Below are positions 33,401 to 45,140 of a stretch of 64,000 bases of DNA, piece by piece. Each line of letters opens with the position of its first letter. Positions within the stretch are counted from its first letter, which is position 1. Made by a program: the position numbers and the translations under genes. Origin of the DNA: Malaya genurostris (taxonomy: Eukaryota; Arthropoda; Insecta; Diptera; Culicidae); assembly GCF_030247185.1 (NCBI RefSeq), contig NC_080571.1, positions 16,647,631 to 16,711,630 of the forward strand, in the 5' to 3' direction. The notes under the pieces are model-generated. The model worked only from the letters and a program-made list of their open reading frames with translations. It searched no databases and was not told the DNA's origin.

Positions 33401-36103
33401 ATCTTCAAGATTTTTAATATAACGATTTCTCGAAAACTTTGAAACCTTGAATTTTAGAAACATTTAAATTTTAAAAAATTACAACACAGATATTCAATAA
33501 ATGTTTTAAAATTGCAACTAAGACTGGCATCCGGGCCTACCCTACATTCCTAGCAAAGAACAGATTCTATACGCGAATGTATCCATTTGGTTTTCGTATG
33601 CTACCAGCGTTTCAAATATATGCAGACCCACCGGGTTCATTCCAGTGTATGACGGTGTCAATTTTCGTTGTGCGTATCGGCAATGCGCTAACGCTTATGC
33701 CAAGAGTATGAAACAAATTTCGTCATGCTGACTAACATAATTTTTTGTATTTTGTTAAGACTTTTCATAAAAATAAACGATGTAAAAACACAATTTTTTA
33801 TACACATTTTTCTTTTCAAAAATTGACTCAATGAACGATAGCTCTGTTATATTATTTCGAATGAGAATGAATGAGCACCGAGGTAATGTCGGAATTGGCA
33901 CCACCCTAGGGCCGTTTTCTCTGCGTGCGTCCGTACCATGACCATTACGGGTGCGAATGATGGTGGCGGTGGTGCACCAACCGAATCGCCGGAGTTAATT
34001 GTCTCACCCACGATCTGGAATCATGCACTTCGGATGAAGTTATGCATGCAAAACAGTTGCTCGGAGGGATAAATTCAGTTTCAGCTACTTTTTTTTTCCT
34101 AACACTCGCTGCTCTAATTTTAGAACTCAGGACGCGACGAGCATTCGGATGCATGCATGAAAGCTTATGCAATAGGAGCCACGCAGCTAGAAGTCGAAGG
34201 AAAGGAACGGAGGGAAAGCAAGCGGGTCGTGAAGAAGTTCGGAAAATATTTTGCTCCTTGCGAGCACGGAAAATGAAATTCGGTGACTGTGCTGTGCGCC
34301 GTGTCGCCTCCACCGATAGTCAATGCCAGCTCGCTTTAATTGTGCCATAGAGAGTCACATTTCAACTAACGAAAAGTTTCAAACAATATTTCCCTGCCAA
34401 AGTGCCGCGGAGATTTCACGTTTGCAAGTGGCATTGTTTCTTGCAGCTAAATTAACCTTATCCTAATGGGTGTTGGTTAGTTGGTTTTCGGAAATAGTTT
34501 TTGATTTGTTGCTTGCAAAGTTTTGCGGTCGGCCATATCTTATTGCTGAAACTGTTGAGCTGGCAGTATGTGGGAAATAGTTTTCCGGGAGCCATATTAA
34601 TGCGATACGGGGAAGTTTAGACATAGTTTTTTTAGCGTTCGCATTTGTTGGATCGTTAAGCTTCATTAGAATTCGTAATAGTGGTTTGTTTTATTTCTCA
34701 GTCAAACTCTATCGTTTACATTTATTAACCCGGGAATTTTTCCCACAGACACCCTCTGTAACTTACGAAAATCAAGTGACAACAAAATTTAAAAAATGAT
34801 TCCAACCATTGTTGATTGCACTACACAAATACTGATGAAATTGAGACAGAGTTGACTCCAAACGCAAAATCAATCCCGTGGATCACATTTTACTAGTCTT
34901 CCTGAATTTCAGTTCCACAACAGAAAAAACCGCACCGCACCTTTTTATTGCATTGACTGTCATTCAATCGGCTTACCAGTTCGGATTTCCGATCGAAACA
35001 CCAGGCAAACAACATCCTCAACCTGGTAGCGGCAATTTGATCCCTCAATTCCTTCTCCCCCTCTCTTACCACACCCCTCCGCTCCACCAATAGAAATGTC
35101 AAACCCCAATTGTTTTGCTCGTTTGAAAAGGCAGCCAGGACGTGACAAACAGATCAAACCACTTTTTTTTTGGACGGGGTGAAAGAGGACGTCTGAAAAA
35201 TCTTTCTGGTACGAAATTGTAACAGCATTCCTCAAGAAACGAACACACACATACTAACGCAAAAATGTTCCCCAGAAACCGATTGAATCCTATCCATGAC
35301 GGGATGAAGATGCATTGGAACACGGGTTGATTGCTTGCTTGCTTGTTTGTAGGATTCTTCTGCATGTTGCCGGTAAAATATTGGATCGAATAGGAACACT
35401 TCGCACCGGGCACCAAAGCAATCTCATCGGTGGAGCTCGGAGAACTCGGGCGCTTCAATCTTCATCGGTAAACAATGTAATCCCCTTTTTACCGTGCACT
35501 CCTAGCACCACTCGTCCCTACACGAAACGGTGGCCTGTTTGACGATGGGAAAAGCTGCTTTCTCTGAAATGTGACTCGATTACTCGGCATGACTGTGTGT
35601 TACGCAAGGATAGTAAATGGAATAAAAATCTATCACATCAAGGTAAAAGAGTTGAGTGGAAAGGTAATAGGAATACTGTTCAACACAATTCTTCTGGTGA
35701 AAGCTGGGGCAACTTTTCCAGGCTTATGTTTTTCTGATTCTATTTTTTTGAATGATGGCGTAGATGGCAAATCACCAGCAGCCGGCAGTGAATTATGCCT
35801 CAAACCATAAATTCGTAAAACAAGATTCCACTCGTGCAGAAACAGCCGTGTTGGGAAGTAAAGTTCAGTATAGTACTGCAAATTTCAGCCAAAGTTTCTC
35901 GAAATTAATTGCCTTATGTATATAATCAACGAAAGGAAATTATGAAAGTTTTCGGAAGACAAAAGGTGTTGAAAATGAGAAACATATCCGTCTGCTTTGT
36001 CCTTACTGTTCTATGAAAGGCTAGATTCACTTCCAACTTTCTAGTTAAAGGCTGAAATCAGAAATCTGATTTACATTGATAAAATTGTAAAATAATAAAC
36101 AAG
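33401..36103. other. unique-looking non-coding DNA
   Basis: Open frames up to 122 residues (33945-34350 on both strands, 34878-35542) overlap one another on opposite strands and show no known domain. A GCTT tetranucleotide tract lies at 35328-35347. The last 20 bp before 36104 already show GTAAAA words that lead into the next array. Confidence 0.55.
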
Positions 36104-39030
36104 TAAAACAGTAAAACAGTAAAACAGTAAAACAGTAAAACAGTAAAACAGTAAAACAGTAAAACAGTAAAACAGTAAAACAGTAAAACAGTAAAACAGT
36201 AAAACAGTAAAACAGTAAAACAGTAAAACAGTAAAACAGTAAAACAGTAAAACAGTAAAACAGTAAAACAGTAAAACAGTAAAACAGTAAAACAGTAAAA
36301 CAGTAAAACAGTAAAACAGTAAAACAGTAAAACAGTAAAACAGTAAAACAGTAAAACAGTAAAACAGTAAAACAGTAAAACAGTAAAACAGTAAAACAGT
36401 AAAACAGTAAAACAGTAAAACAGTAAAACAGTAAAACAGTAAAACAGTAAAACAGTAAAACAGTAAAACAGTAAAACAGTAAAACAGTACAACAGTAAAA
36501 CAGTAAAACAGTAAAACAGTAAAACAGTAAAACAGTAAAACAGTAAAACAGTAAAACAGTAAAACAGTAAAACAGTAAAACAGTAAAACAGTAAAACAGT
36601 AAAACAGTAAAACAGTAAAACAGTAAAACAGTAAAACAGTAAAACAGTAAAACAGTAAAACAGTAAAACAGTAAAACAGTAAAACAGTAAAACAGTAAAA
36701 CAGTAAAACAGTAAAACAGTAAAACAGTAAAACAGTAAAACAGTAAAACAGTAAAACAGTAAAACAGTAAAACAGTAAAACAGTAAAACAGTAAAACAGT
36801 AAAACAGTAAAACAGTAAAACAGTAAAACAGTAAAACAGTAAAACAGTAAAACAGTAAAACAGTAAAACAGTAAAACAGTAAAACAGTAAAACAGTAAAA
36901 CAGTAAAACAGTAAAACAGTAAAACAGTAAAACAGTAAAACAGTAAAACAGTAAAACAGTAAAACAGTAAAACAGTAAAACAGTAAAACAGTAAAACAGT
37001 AAAACAGTAAAACAGTAAAACAGTAAAACAGTAAAACAGTAAAACAGTAAAACAGTAAAACAGTAAAACAGTAAAACAGTAAAACAGTAAAACAGTAAAA
37101 CAGTAAAACAGTAAAACAGTAAAACAGTAAAACAGTAAAACAGTAAAACAGTAAAACAGTAAAACAGTAAAACAGTAAAACAGTAAAACAGTAAAACAGT
37201 AAAACAGTAAAACAGTAAAACAGTAAAACAGTAAAACAGTAAAACAGTAAAACAGTAAAACAGTAAAACAGTAAAACAGTAAAACAGTAAAACAGTAAAA
37301 CAGTAAAACAGTAAAACAGTAAAACAGTAAAACAGTAAAACAGTAAAACAGTAAAACAGTAAAACAGTAAAACAGTAAAACAGTAAAACAGTAAAACAGT
37401 AAAACAGTAAAACAGTAAAACAGTAAAACAGTAAAACAGTAAAACAGTAAAACAGTAAAACAGTAAAACAGTAAAACAGTAAAACAGTAAAACAGTAAAA
37501 CAGTAAAACAGTAAAACAGTAAAACAGTAAAACAGTAAAACAGTAAAACAGTAAAACAGTAAAACAGTAAAACAGTAAAACAGTAAAACAGTAAAACAGT
37601 AAAACAGTAAAACAGTAAAACAGTAAAACAGTAAAACAGTAAAACAGTAAAACAGTAAAACAGTAAAACAGTAAAACAGTAAAACAGTAAAACAGTAAAA
37701 CAGTAAAACAGTAAAACAGTAAAACAGTAAAACAGTAAAACAGTAAAACAGTAAAACAGTAAAACAGTAAAACAGTAAAACAGTAAAACAGTAAAACAGT
37801 AAAACAGTAAAACAGTAAAACAGTAAAACAGTAAAACAGTAAAACAGTAAAACAGTAAAACAGTAAAACAGTAAAACAGTAAAACAGTAAAACAGTAAAA
37901 CAGTAAAACAGTAAAACAGTAAAACAGTAAAACAGTAAAACAGTAAAACAGTAAAACAGTAAAACAGTAAAACAGTAAAACAGTAAAACAGTAAAACAGT
38001 AAAACAGTAAAACAGTAAAACAGTAAAACAGTAAAACAGTAAAACAGTAAAACAGTAAAACAGTAAAACAGTAAAACAGTAAAACAGTAAAACAGTAAAA
38101 CAGTAAAACAGTAAAACAGTAAAACAGTAAAACAGTAAAACAGTAAAACAGTAAAACAGTAAAACAGTAAAACAGTAAAACAGTAAAACAGTAAAACAGT
38201 AAAACAGTAAAACAGTAAAACAGTAAAACAGTAAAACAGTAAAACAGTAAAACAGTAAAACAGTAAAACAGTAAAACAGTAAAACAGTAAAACAGTAAAA
38301 CAGTAAAACAGTAAAACAGTAAAACAGTAAAACAGTAAAACAGTAAAACAGTAAAACAGTAAAACAGTAAAACAGTAAAACAGTAAAACAGTAAAACAGT
38401 AAAACAGTAAAACAGTAAAACAGTAAAACAGTAAAACAGTAAAACAGTAAAACAGTAAAACAGTAAAACAGTAAAACAGTAAAACAGTAAAACAGTAAAA
38501 CAGTAAAACAGTAAAACAGTAAAACAGTAAAACAGTAAAACAGTAAAACAGTAAAACAGTAAAACAGTAAAACAGTAAAACAGTAAAACAGTAAAACAGT
38601 AAAACAGTAAAACAGTAAAACAGTAAAACAGTAAAACAGTAAAACAGTAAAACAGTAAAACAGTAAAACAGTAAAACAGTAAAACAGTAAAACAGTAAAA
38701 CAGTAAAACAGTAAAACAGTAAAACAGTAAAACAGTAAAACAGTAAAACAGTAAAACAGTAAAACAGTAAAACAGTAAAACAGTAAAACAGTAAAACAGT
38801 AAAACAGTAAAACAGTAAAACAGTAAAACAGTAAAACAGTAAAACAGTAAAACAGTAAAACAGTAAAACAGTAAAACAGTAAAACAGTAAAACAGTAAAA
38901 CAGTAAAACAGTAAAACAGTAAAACAGTAAAACAGTAAAACAGTAAAACAGTAAAACAGTAAAACAGTAAAACAGTAAAACAGTAAAACAGTAAAACAGT
39001 AAAACAGTAAAACAGTAAAGCAGTGAAACA
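36104..39030. repeat. 8-bp satellite AAAACAGT, about 366 copies
   Basis: 2.9 kb in which I see essentially one internal change (a C near 36490) until the last two units. It is the most homogeneous array in the window. The 144-residue minus-strand open frame at 36058-36492 (unit CFTVLLFY) is a pure repeat product. First link of chain 2. Confidence 0.98.
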
Positions 39031-39713
39031 GTCAGAAGTCAGAAGTCAGAAGTCAGAAGTCAGAAGTCAGAAGTCAGAAGTCAGAAGTCAGAAGTCAGAA
39101 GTCAGAAGTCAGAAGTCAGAAGTCAGAAGTCAGAAGTCAGAAGTCAGAAGTCAGAAGTCAGAAGTCAGAAGTCAGAAGTCAGAAGTCAGAAGTCAGAAGT
39201 CAGAAGTCAGAAGTCAGAAGTCAGAAGTCAGAAGTCAGAAGTCAGAAGTCAGAAGTCAGAAGTCAGAAGTCAGAAGTCAGAAGTCAGAAGTCAGAAGTCA
39301 GAAGTCAGAAGTCAGAAGTCAGAAGTCAGAAGTCAGAAGTCAGAAGTCAGAAGTCAGAAGTCAGAAGTCAGAAGTCAGAAGTCAGAAGTCAGAAGTCAGA
39401 AGTCAGAAGTCAGAAGTCAGAAGTCAGAAGTCAGAAGTCAGAAGTCAGAAGTCAGAAGTCAGAAGTCAGAAGTCAGAAGTCAGAAGTCAGAAGTCAGAAG
39501 TCAGAAGTCAGAAGTCAGAAGTCAGAAGTCAGAAGTCAGAAGTCAGAAGTCAGAAGTCAGAAGTCAGAAGTCAGAAGTCAGAAGTCAGAAGTCAGAAGTC
39601 AGAAGTCAGAAGTCAGAAGTCAGAAGTCAGAAGTCAGAAGTCAGAAGTCAGAAGTCAGAAGTCAGAAGTCAGATGTCAGAAGTCAGAAGTCAGAAGTAAG
39701 AAGTCAGAAGTTG
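39031..39713. repeat. 7-bp satellite AGAAGTC, about 98 copies
   Basis: It follows the AAAACAGT array without a gap and is perfect until about 39670, where AGATGTC and AGAAGTA appear. The 250-residue frame QKSEVRS arises because three 7-bp units encode seven residues. It differs by one A from the AGAAAGTC unit at 16979. Confidence 0.98.
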
Positions 39714-40450
39714 TAAGGGTAAATGACAAAGGACAAAGGACAAAGGACAAAGGAGAAAGCATAAGAAAAGGATAGCAGAAAGTGGGAAACAGAAAAGTAT
39801 TGCAGAAAAGAGAACAGAAAGCATACGAAACATGGGACAGTTAAAAGACCTAGGAAGCATAAAAAATATTAAAAACAGAAATAAACATACATGTGAAATA
39901 TAAAAACAGATATACCTGAAATTAAGAATACCTGATAATCGTTTAAAATATGGAAAACATAGAAATCATCGGGAAATTGAAAATAAAATTCAATGGAATT
40001 AGGAACATAAATGATATTTTGTGGTTTTAGTATCTCGTGGGTACCGGTTTGTGCTGAAGTGCAAATGGCTTGTTTCATTACAAAAAAATAGAAAGAAAAA
40101 AGAGGGTATGCCATTAATAAATCGTAAAAACAGAAAAAAACGAAATGAGCAACTCACTGCGAAGAAAAACATAAGAACAGCTGGCAAAGGACGCCGAAAC
40201 TATAACAGAGTAAAAAGTGAATCACTGGAAGCCGAAACTGTTGGAAGTACGGAAGAAAACCATAAATGTGGAAGACATTAACAAAAACATAGAAAATATA
40301 TGAAATTGATAACAGGAAATGTATTTAAAAATAATGGGAAACACACAGGAAAAGCAGAACATAACAGTCGATGAGAATAAAAGTATGGATAAAATGACAA
40401 GCATAAAGTGAAAAAAAGCCAACATTGACAATTTCCTATACTTGTGTATT
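39714..40450. repeat. GACAAAG mini-array and decayed tail of chain 2
   Basis: Four to five GACAAAG units (39725-39752) are followed by irregular GAAAACAGAAA, ACATAGAAA and GCATAAGAAA words that fade out by about 40400. No gene is recognised. Confidence 0.7.
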
Positions 40451-42449
40451 TCGACCTATACTTGTGATTAATTTCGACTTTCTTGTGCTTCTTCACCGAA
40501 CGTCGAGGTCCTGAGTCATTTTGATTTTTTTTTAAATCGACTCTCTGGGACTTTTAATTTTTAGATTTCCGAAATCGAACGTCGAGATCTGGTATTATCT
40601 CGACGTTTCAGGCAATTCTAAGATATTTGACATAAAAAATAAATTTCCGATTTCGGTGAATTTTTTTCAAATTTTTTTTTTACACTAGATCTTATTGTTT
40701 CAGCTAATTTTAAGATATTTGGAATTGAAAACAATTTGTCGATTTCGGAAATTTCATGGAAATCGGTGATTTTTCAAAATGGAAAATTATCAAACTTTCA
40801 CCATTTTCCTTACGTTTCGGCTTAGACTGGTCAGTGCATAGCAGTTTATGTTGAACTGTTATGCCTCCTGCAGTTAACATAAACCGCCGAGGCTAAACCG
40901 AAGCGTAAACATAATGAAATTGGTTATTTACCCTAGCGCAAATAAGGTTAATTCCACTCACCCACCTACCGTTTTATGCAATTAAAGATGATCCCAAAAT
41001 ATTGGCAGTGCAGGGTTTCATTCAGTAAAAAGCATTCAAACGGAGAGGTTATTTTTCGAGACGAAGACAACTGTAAGCTGTAGGTAGATAATCTGTTGGT
41101 GCTAATCGCAAAGGCTGCTGCAAGTCCAATATTCGGGGCGAATCCAGTTTCAGAAGTACCTGGAACAGTGGAACTCACTTCACTGAGAAAGATGGCCTAA
41201 CCGATCTGAGAACTGTTTCATTCTGTAGGATGGATAAAAATAGATTTCACTTAATTTCGCGAGATTATGAGTATTCGAGTGGAATTTACTAATAGGAAAT
41301 TCAAATAATTTTCACATTCTGTACATTCCGAAATAATTCTAAGTTTGTGAAATATAAATTTTAATATTCTATCGATTATAATTGATGTCGTTCAGGATAG
41401 CCGAAAATTTAAGATATATGTTTTTGTTCCTAATTGCTTGTAGAACAAAAATCCAGCAATGTATTATTTTTAAATTGTAGCTGGTTTCTTTTGCCATGAA
41501 TTAGTATAGAAAATTATTATATTTTTACGTTCTACTCCTTATTGTATAAAGCCATTGAAATTATTTAAAATTTTTGTGTTGTCACAAATCTTACTTTATT
41601 AGAAAAATTCAAATTCTACGTCTCTATGAACTATATGAAATCAACACGGATTGCAATTTTGAAATTTCGGATCTTCTACCGATTTTTTTTTGAGATTCTA
41701 CGGCAAACCTAGAACAAAATCAGAATTTTAGTAGTTATCAATTGCGTTTGGGTTGTGCATAAAAATTGTTTAGATCTTTTGTCCAATATGAAAATATTAT
41801 TATTTTTAGAGTTTAGGTATATTTACCAAAATTTTTAAGATTGTCAGTGAAATTCAATTTGCGGTTTCTTTGTTAATTTTGTTCATAATAAATTTCCAAC
41901 TAAAATAATAACTATGTCATATAATTTTATTAAAAGTTTTGTTTGATTTTTTTTGGCAAAATTTTCCCAATAATAGAAATTCTCTGTATTTGTATGAATG
42001 TTTTAAAAGAATCTCCTTTGAACGGATATATAATTTTGTTTATCAATACATTGTTTCTGGAGCAGAAAAATGTACATGTCATCGCTTTAATTTTTGAGTT
42101 ATATACAAACATGTGAAAAAAAATAAAAAAATCATATATATTTAAAAATTCATCGATTTTTTAATGTTTTCTTTTGATTGAGCAGGAATGGTAGTTGGGC
42201 GAAAATTGTAGCTGGTATCACTAGCAATCGAATGATGTGTAAAAATATATAGGTCATCGTTTTCAATTTCGAGATATTTACGATCATTGTAAAAAGTCTC
42301 ACCTTTTCTGAGGGCATCTATCTACAGTTTTCATTATAACTTTGGGTAGACTACCCGATTTTTCGGTTTTTTCAGTGCATTTTATTTGTGGAAGTAGTAC
42401 CTTTCCAATGGTGAACAAAGTTCGAAAATCGGTTTACTAACAACAAAGT
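40451..42449. other. AT-rich dispersed-repeat and unique DNA
   Basis: 40555-40800 is a diverged relative of the inverted-repeat family at 44543-44716 (shared GATTTCCGAAATCGAA and GGCAATTCTAAGATATTTG-like words). 40840-40887 is the second short hairpin repeat. The rest, 40900-42449, is AT-rich with no open frame over about 70 residues and no recognisable feature. Confidence 0.55.
40840..40887. repeat. short hairpin repeat, copy 2
   Basis: The arms AGCAGTTTATGTT and AACATAAACCGC match those at 1926-1978, with a different 23-nt loop. Confidence 0.55.
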
Positions 42450-42451
42450 TA

Positions 42452-43756
42452 AGGAGTGTATCGAAAATAAGCTATCCACATACATTTGTGTTGTACGAAT
42501 GTATTTGTGATAGTTTTTATTGCTCAGATCACAGCATGCTGTGCGTTTGGCTGTCAGCTTTCGTTTGTTTACTTGTTTGTGCGGTTGAAATTCTGCGTTT
42601 TCAAAATGTCGCGTATTGAGAAGGCAGTGAAAATTAAGGTTTCGGACACATGGCGCAGTGAGATGGGTATTACTAGGCGGAAATTGGCAAAGCGGTTTGG
42701 AATTCATCATGTCAGTGTTAAAACCATCATTAATAAGTTTGGGGAACACTATTCTTTGGATGAGCTACCAGGTAGAGGCAGAAAAACCGGTTCTTCCAAC
42801 CCGAAACTGGACCAGAAAGTGGTATATCTAATCATGAAGAACAAATCAATGTCAACACGTGATTTGGCCAAAAAAGCAGGAACGAGTGCCGGAATGATCC
42901 AGCGTATCAAGAGGCGAAATCACCTGAAGACCTAGAAGAAGGGGAAAATCTTGAAACTAAATGTTGAACAGAAGAAGCGAGCAGCAACAAGGGCCCGGAA
43001 ATTGTATTCGCGTCTTTTGCAGTGTCCGGATGCATGCGTTTTGATGAACGATGAGACGTATGTAAAGGAGGACTCAAAAACCCTTCCAGGTCCACAATAC
43101 TTTACTGTCGTCGTTGGGGAGGATGTGAGCGATGCGGACAGGTCGATTCAAGTGAAGAAATTCGGTCGAAAGATACTGGTATGGCAAGCAATATGTTCCT
43201 GTGGTTTGAAGTCAACCATTTTTTACACTACCGGAACAATAAAGACAGAAATCTATCCATCTGAGTGTCTTCAGAAGAGATTGCTGCCTTTACATAAGAA
43301 GCATAGCACACATTCACTGTTTTGGCCGGATTTAGTGTCGGCTCACTATGCCAAAACCACTTTCAATTGGCTTGCGGAAAAGGGTATAAATTTCATTGAG
43401 AAAAATATCAATTCCCCAAATTGCCCTCAGATTCGACCCATCGAACGTTACTGGGCAATCGTGAAGAGGGTTTTCAAGAAGACTGGTAAGGCAACTGAGA
43501 ACATGCAGGAGTTCAAAAAAAATTTGGACTCAAGCGTCCAAAAAATGCGATGCAACACTTGTCCGGAACTTGATGAAGAGCGTTCGATCAAAAGTTCGAA
43601 AATTCGTGAAGGAATAACATAAATTTCATCCGGTTTTCATTATGCTCAAGTTTAACCTCGTACAATAAAGGATCAATTTTTAGTTTGAATAAAATATCGT
43701 TTTTTATCATAATTTGAAAGAAAAAATTGTGGATAGCTTATTTTCGCTACACTCCT
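42452..43756 (+). mobile_element. DD37E (ITmD37E-type) transposon, copy C, nearly intact
   Basis: 1305 bp, bounded by AGGAGTGTATCGAAAATAAG on the left and its complement, with one change (CGCTACACTCCT), on the right. TA dinucleotides lie outside at 42450-42451 and 43757-43758. It encodes one transposase on the plus strand, interrupted only by a single in-frame stop. It is the same family as copy B at 21529. The two share the 5' leader (ACAAATGCATT-type words) and the 3' tail (CTCGTACAATAAAGGATCAA). Confidence 0.95.
42606..43622 (+). pseudogene. DD37E transposase with one nonsense codon
   Basis: Start chosen at ATG 42606 (MSRIEKAVKIKV), matching copy B; the frame upstream of it is leader. 338 codons, a normal length for the superfamily. 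Two helix-turn-helix regions are visible: residues about 22-45 (RKLAKRFGIHHVSVKTIINK) and about 86-107 (TRDLAKKAGTSAGMIQRIKR), with a GRGRK linker between them. The catalytic triad is complete: D149 in MNDETY, D242 in WPDLVSAHY and E280 in RPIERYW, with 37 residues between the last two. Codon 110 (42933-42935) is TAG where copy B has TAC; the frame is otherwise open. The enzyme would bind the element's terminal repeats and move it to TA sites. As it stands, only a DNA-binding N-terminal fragment of 109 residues could be made. Confidence 0.93.
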
Positions 43757-44041
43757 TATGACTCGGCAAAGTTGAAGTTCTCAATATCCGATTCGCGATG
43801 CAGGTGCCGCATGAATGCAGATAGGGCATATTTTGAGCTTGAAAAAACACTTGGAACAATGAATCTGATTTTTCAGATTTTCATTAAGTTTTCCTAAACG
43901 ATCGTCAATAATGATATACTTAAAATAATCTACAAACTTCACAAAATTCGAGGATGTAAAATTTATATTGATCAAGTAACAACTGAGCTATGATAGCTCA
44001 TAGTTACCGTTCCAACTTTTTGTGCTTCGCGTAACTTTCTG

Positions 44042-45140
44042 CCTTTCTCTATAGAAGGGTATTATTATTGCTGGAAAACCGACTTTCGAACGGAGCCTCG
44101 GAGACCCATAGTGTTATATATCATTCGACTCAGTTCGACGAGATCGGGAAATGTTTGTGTGTGTGTGCACTTTTGGAAGATATTTTTACGCGCTCAATGG
44201 CTGAACCGATTTTAACAAACTTATGTTCGTTTGAAAGCTACTATCGGACCATTGATAAAGTTCGAAGATCAAATGGCCGTGACTTTTGGTTCAGGAGATA
44301 TGATGGTATAAATGACGTAACCGACAAAACACTTTGTTTTTTACCGCTCTAATGTAAATAAGGATGCCAATATATTGGGATCACCTCTAATTTCGTAAAG
44401 CGCTATTGTTCAAAAGTTGAAGCACCTCGAAAAAAGTCCTCATGCAAAATTTGAGCTAAATCGGACATGGGTAAAAGGTGCTGCCCAGCGGTTAAAGTTT
44501 GAAAATTTTCGATCTTGAAAAAGCACCATAGGGGGGAGTACATGAAATTTCCGAAATCGAAACATTTTGTTGATGCCAAAAATCTTCAAATTGCATGAAA
44601 CGTTGATATCCCAGAAAGTCGATATTAAAAAAAATTTTTTTTTTTCGAGATGACACTAAATCATGCAATTCTAAGACTTTTGGCATCAAATTTTTTTTTC
44701 GATTTCGAAAATTTCCTAAACCCCCTCCCCCCCCTCCATGGTGATTTTGCAAGATATATGAAATTTTTAGATTAGCATCACTGTTCTCATACAAATAGGC
44801 AACGCAAATGTCAAGCACTAGTTTGGAAAAAAGATGCTGACTGTGTGACATAAGCACTGAAGCATGCTTTTGTGAACTACTCGAATCAATCTGAATCAAT
44901 TGGTGTCAAAATTAGTATCCGAAATTATTTAATTACATCATTGTGTTCACATGTCGGTTTTCCAATCTGTTTCCCCGTTAGATACTGATCATATTAAAAC
45001 TAGCTCAAGGCGGCTTTACGTCTTAACAAAGCCTAAAACAAAATCGTTGAAAAGTATGAAATATATTTTCATGAAACTGTTATGAAAGAAGAGAAAGGCA
45101 TTATCACACCACTAGGTGGATTGAGAAGGGTTTCTAGGCT
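44042..45140 (-). repeat. composite dispersed repeat, opposite orientation to 62415-64000
   Basis: GGCTGAACCGATTTTAACAA and TTCGTTTGAAAGCTAC near 44202-44242 are the complement of words in the 62.4-64 kb repeats (TTTGAATCTTAGTTTGTGAA). CACACCACTAGGTGGATT (45106-45123) is the complement of the CCACCTAGTGG start seen at 25955. Inside is a TG-rich stretch (44155-44166) and an inverted repeat (44543-44716). I recall such sequences as common in mosquito genomes, but no search was possible. No gene. Confidence 0.65.
44543..44716. repeat. 58-bp imperfect inverted repeat
   Basis: The left arm 44543-44600 (GAAATTTCCGAAATCGAAAC, TTGATGCCAAAAATCTTC) pairs with 44659-44716 (AAGACTTTTGGCATCAAA, TTCGATTTCGAAAATTTCC) at roughly three-quarters identity. 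The interval between contains a T-run. A related sequence lies at 40555-40800. Confidence 0.7.

Noticed and set aside
33945..34350. Overlapping frames of 122 (minus) and 102 (plus) residues
   Set aside because: They occupy the same DNA on opposite strands and neither shows a known domain.
36058..36492. 144-residue minus-strand frame with CFTVLLFY units, resembling a membrane protein
   Set aside because: Encoded by the AAAACAGT array only.
39023..39775. 250-residue frame of QKSEVRS units
   Set aside because: Product of the AGAAGTC satellite; the non-repeat tail has no known domain.
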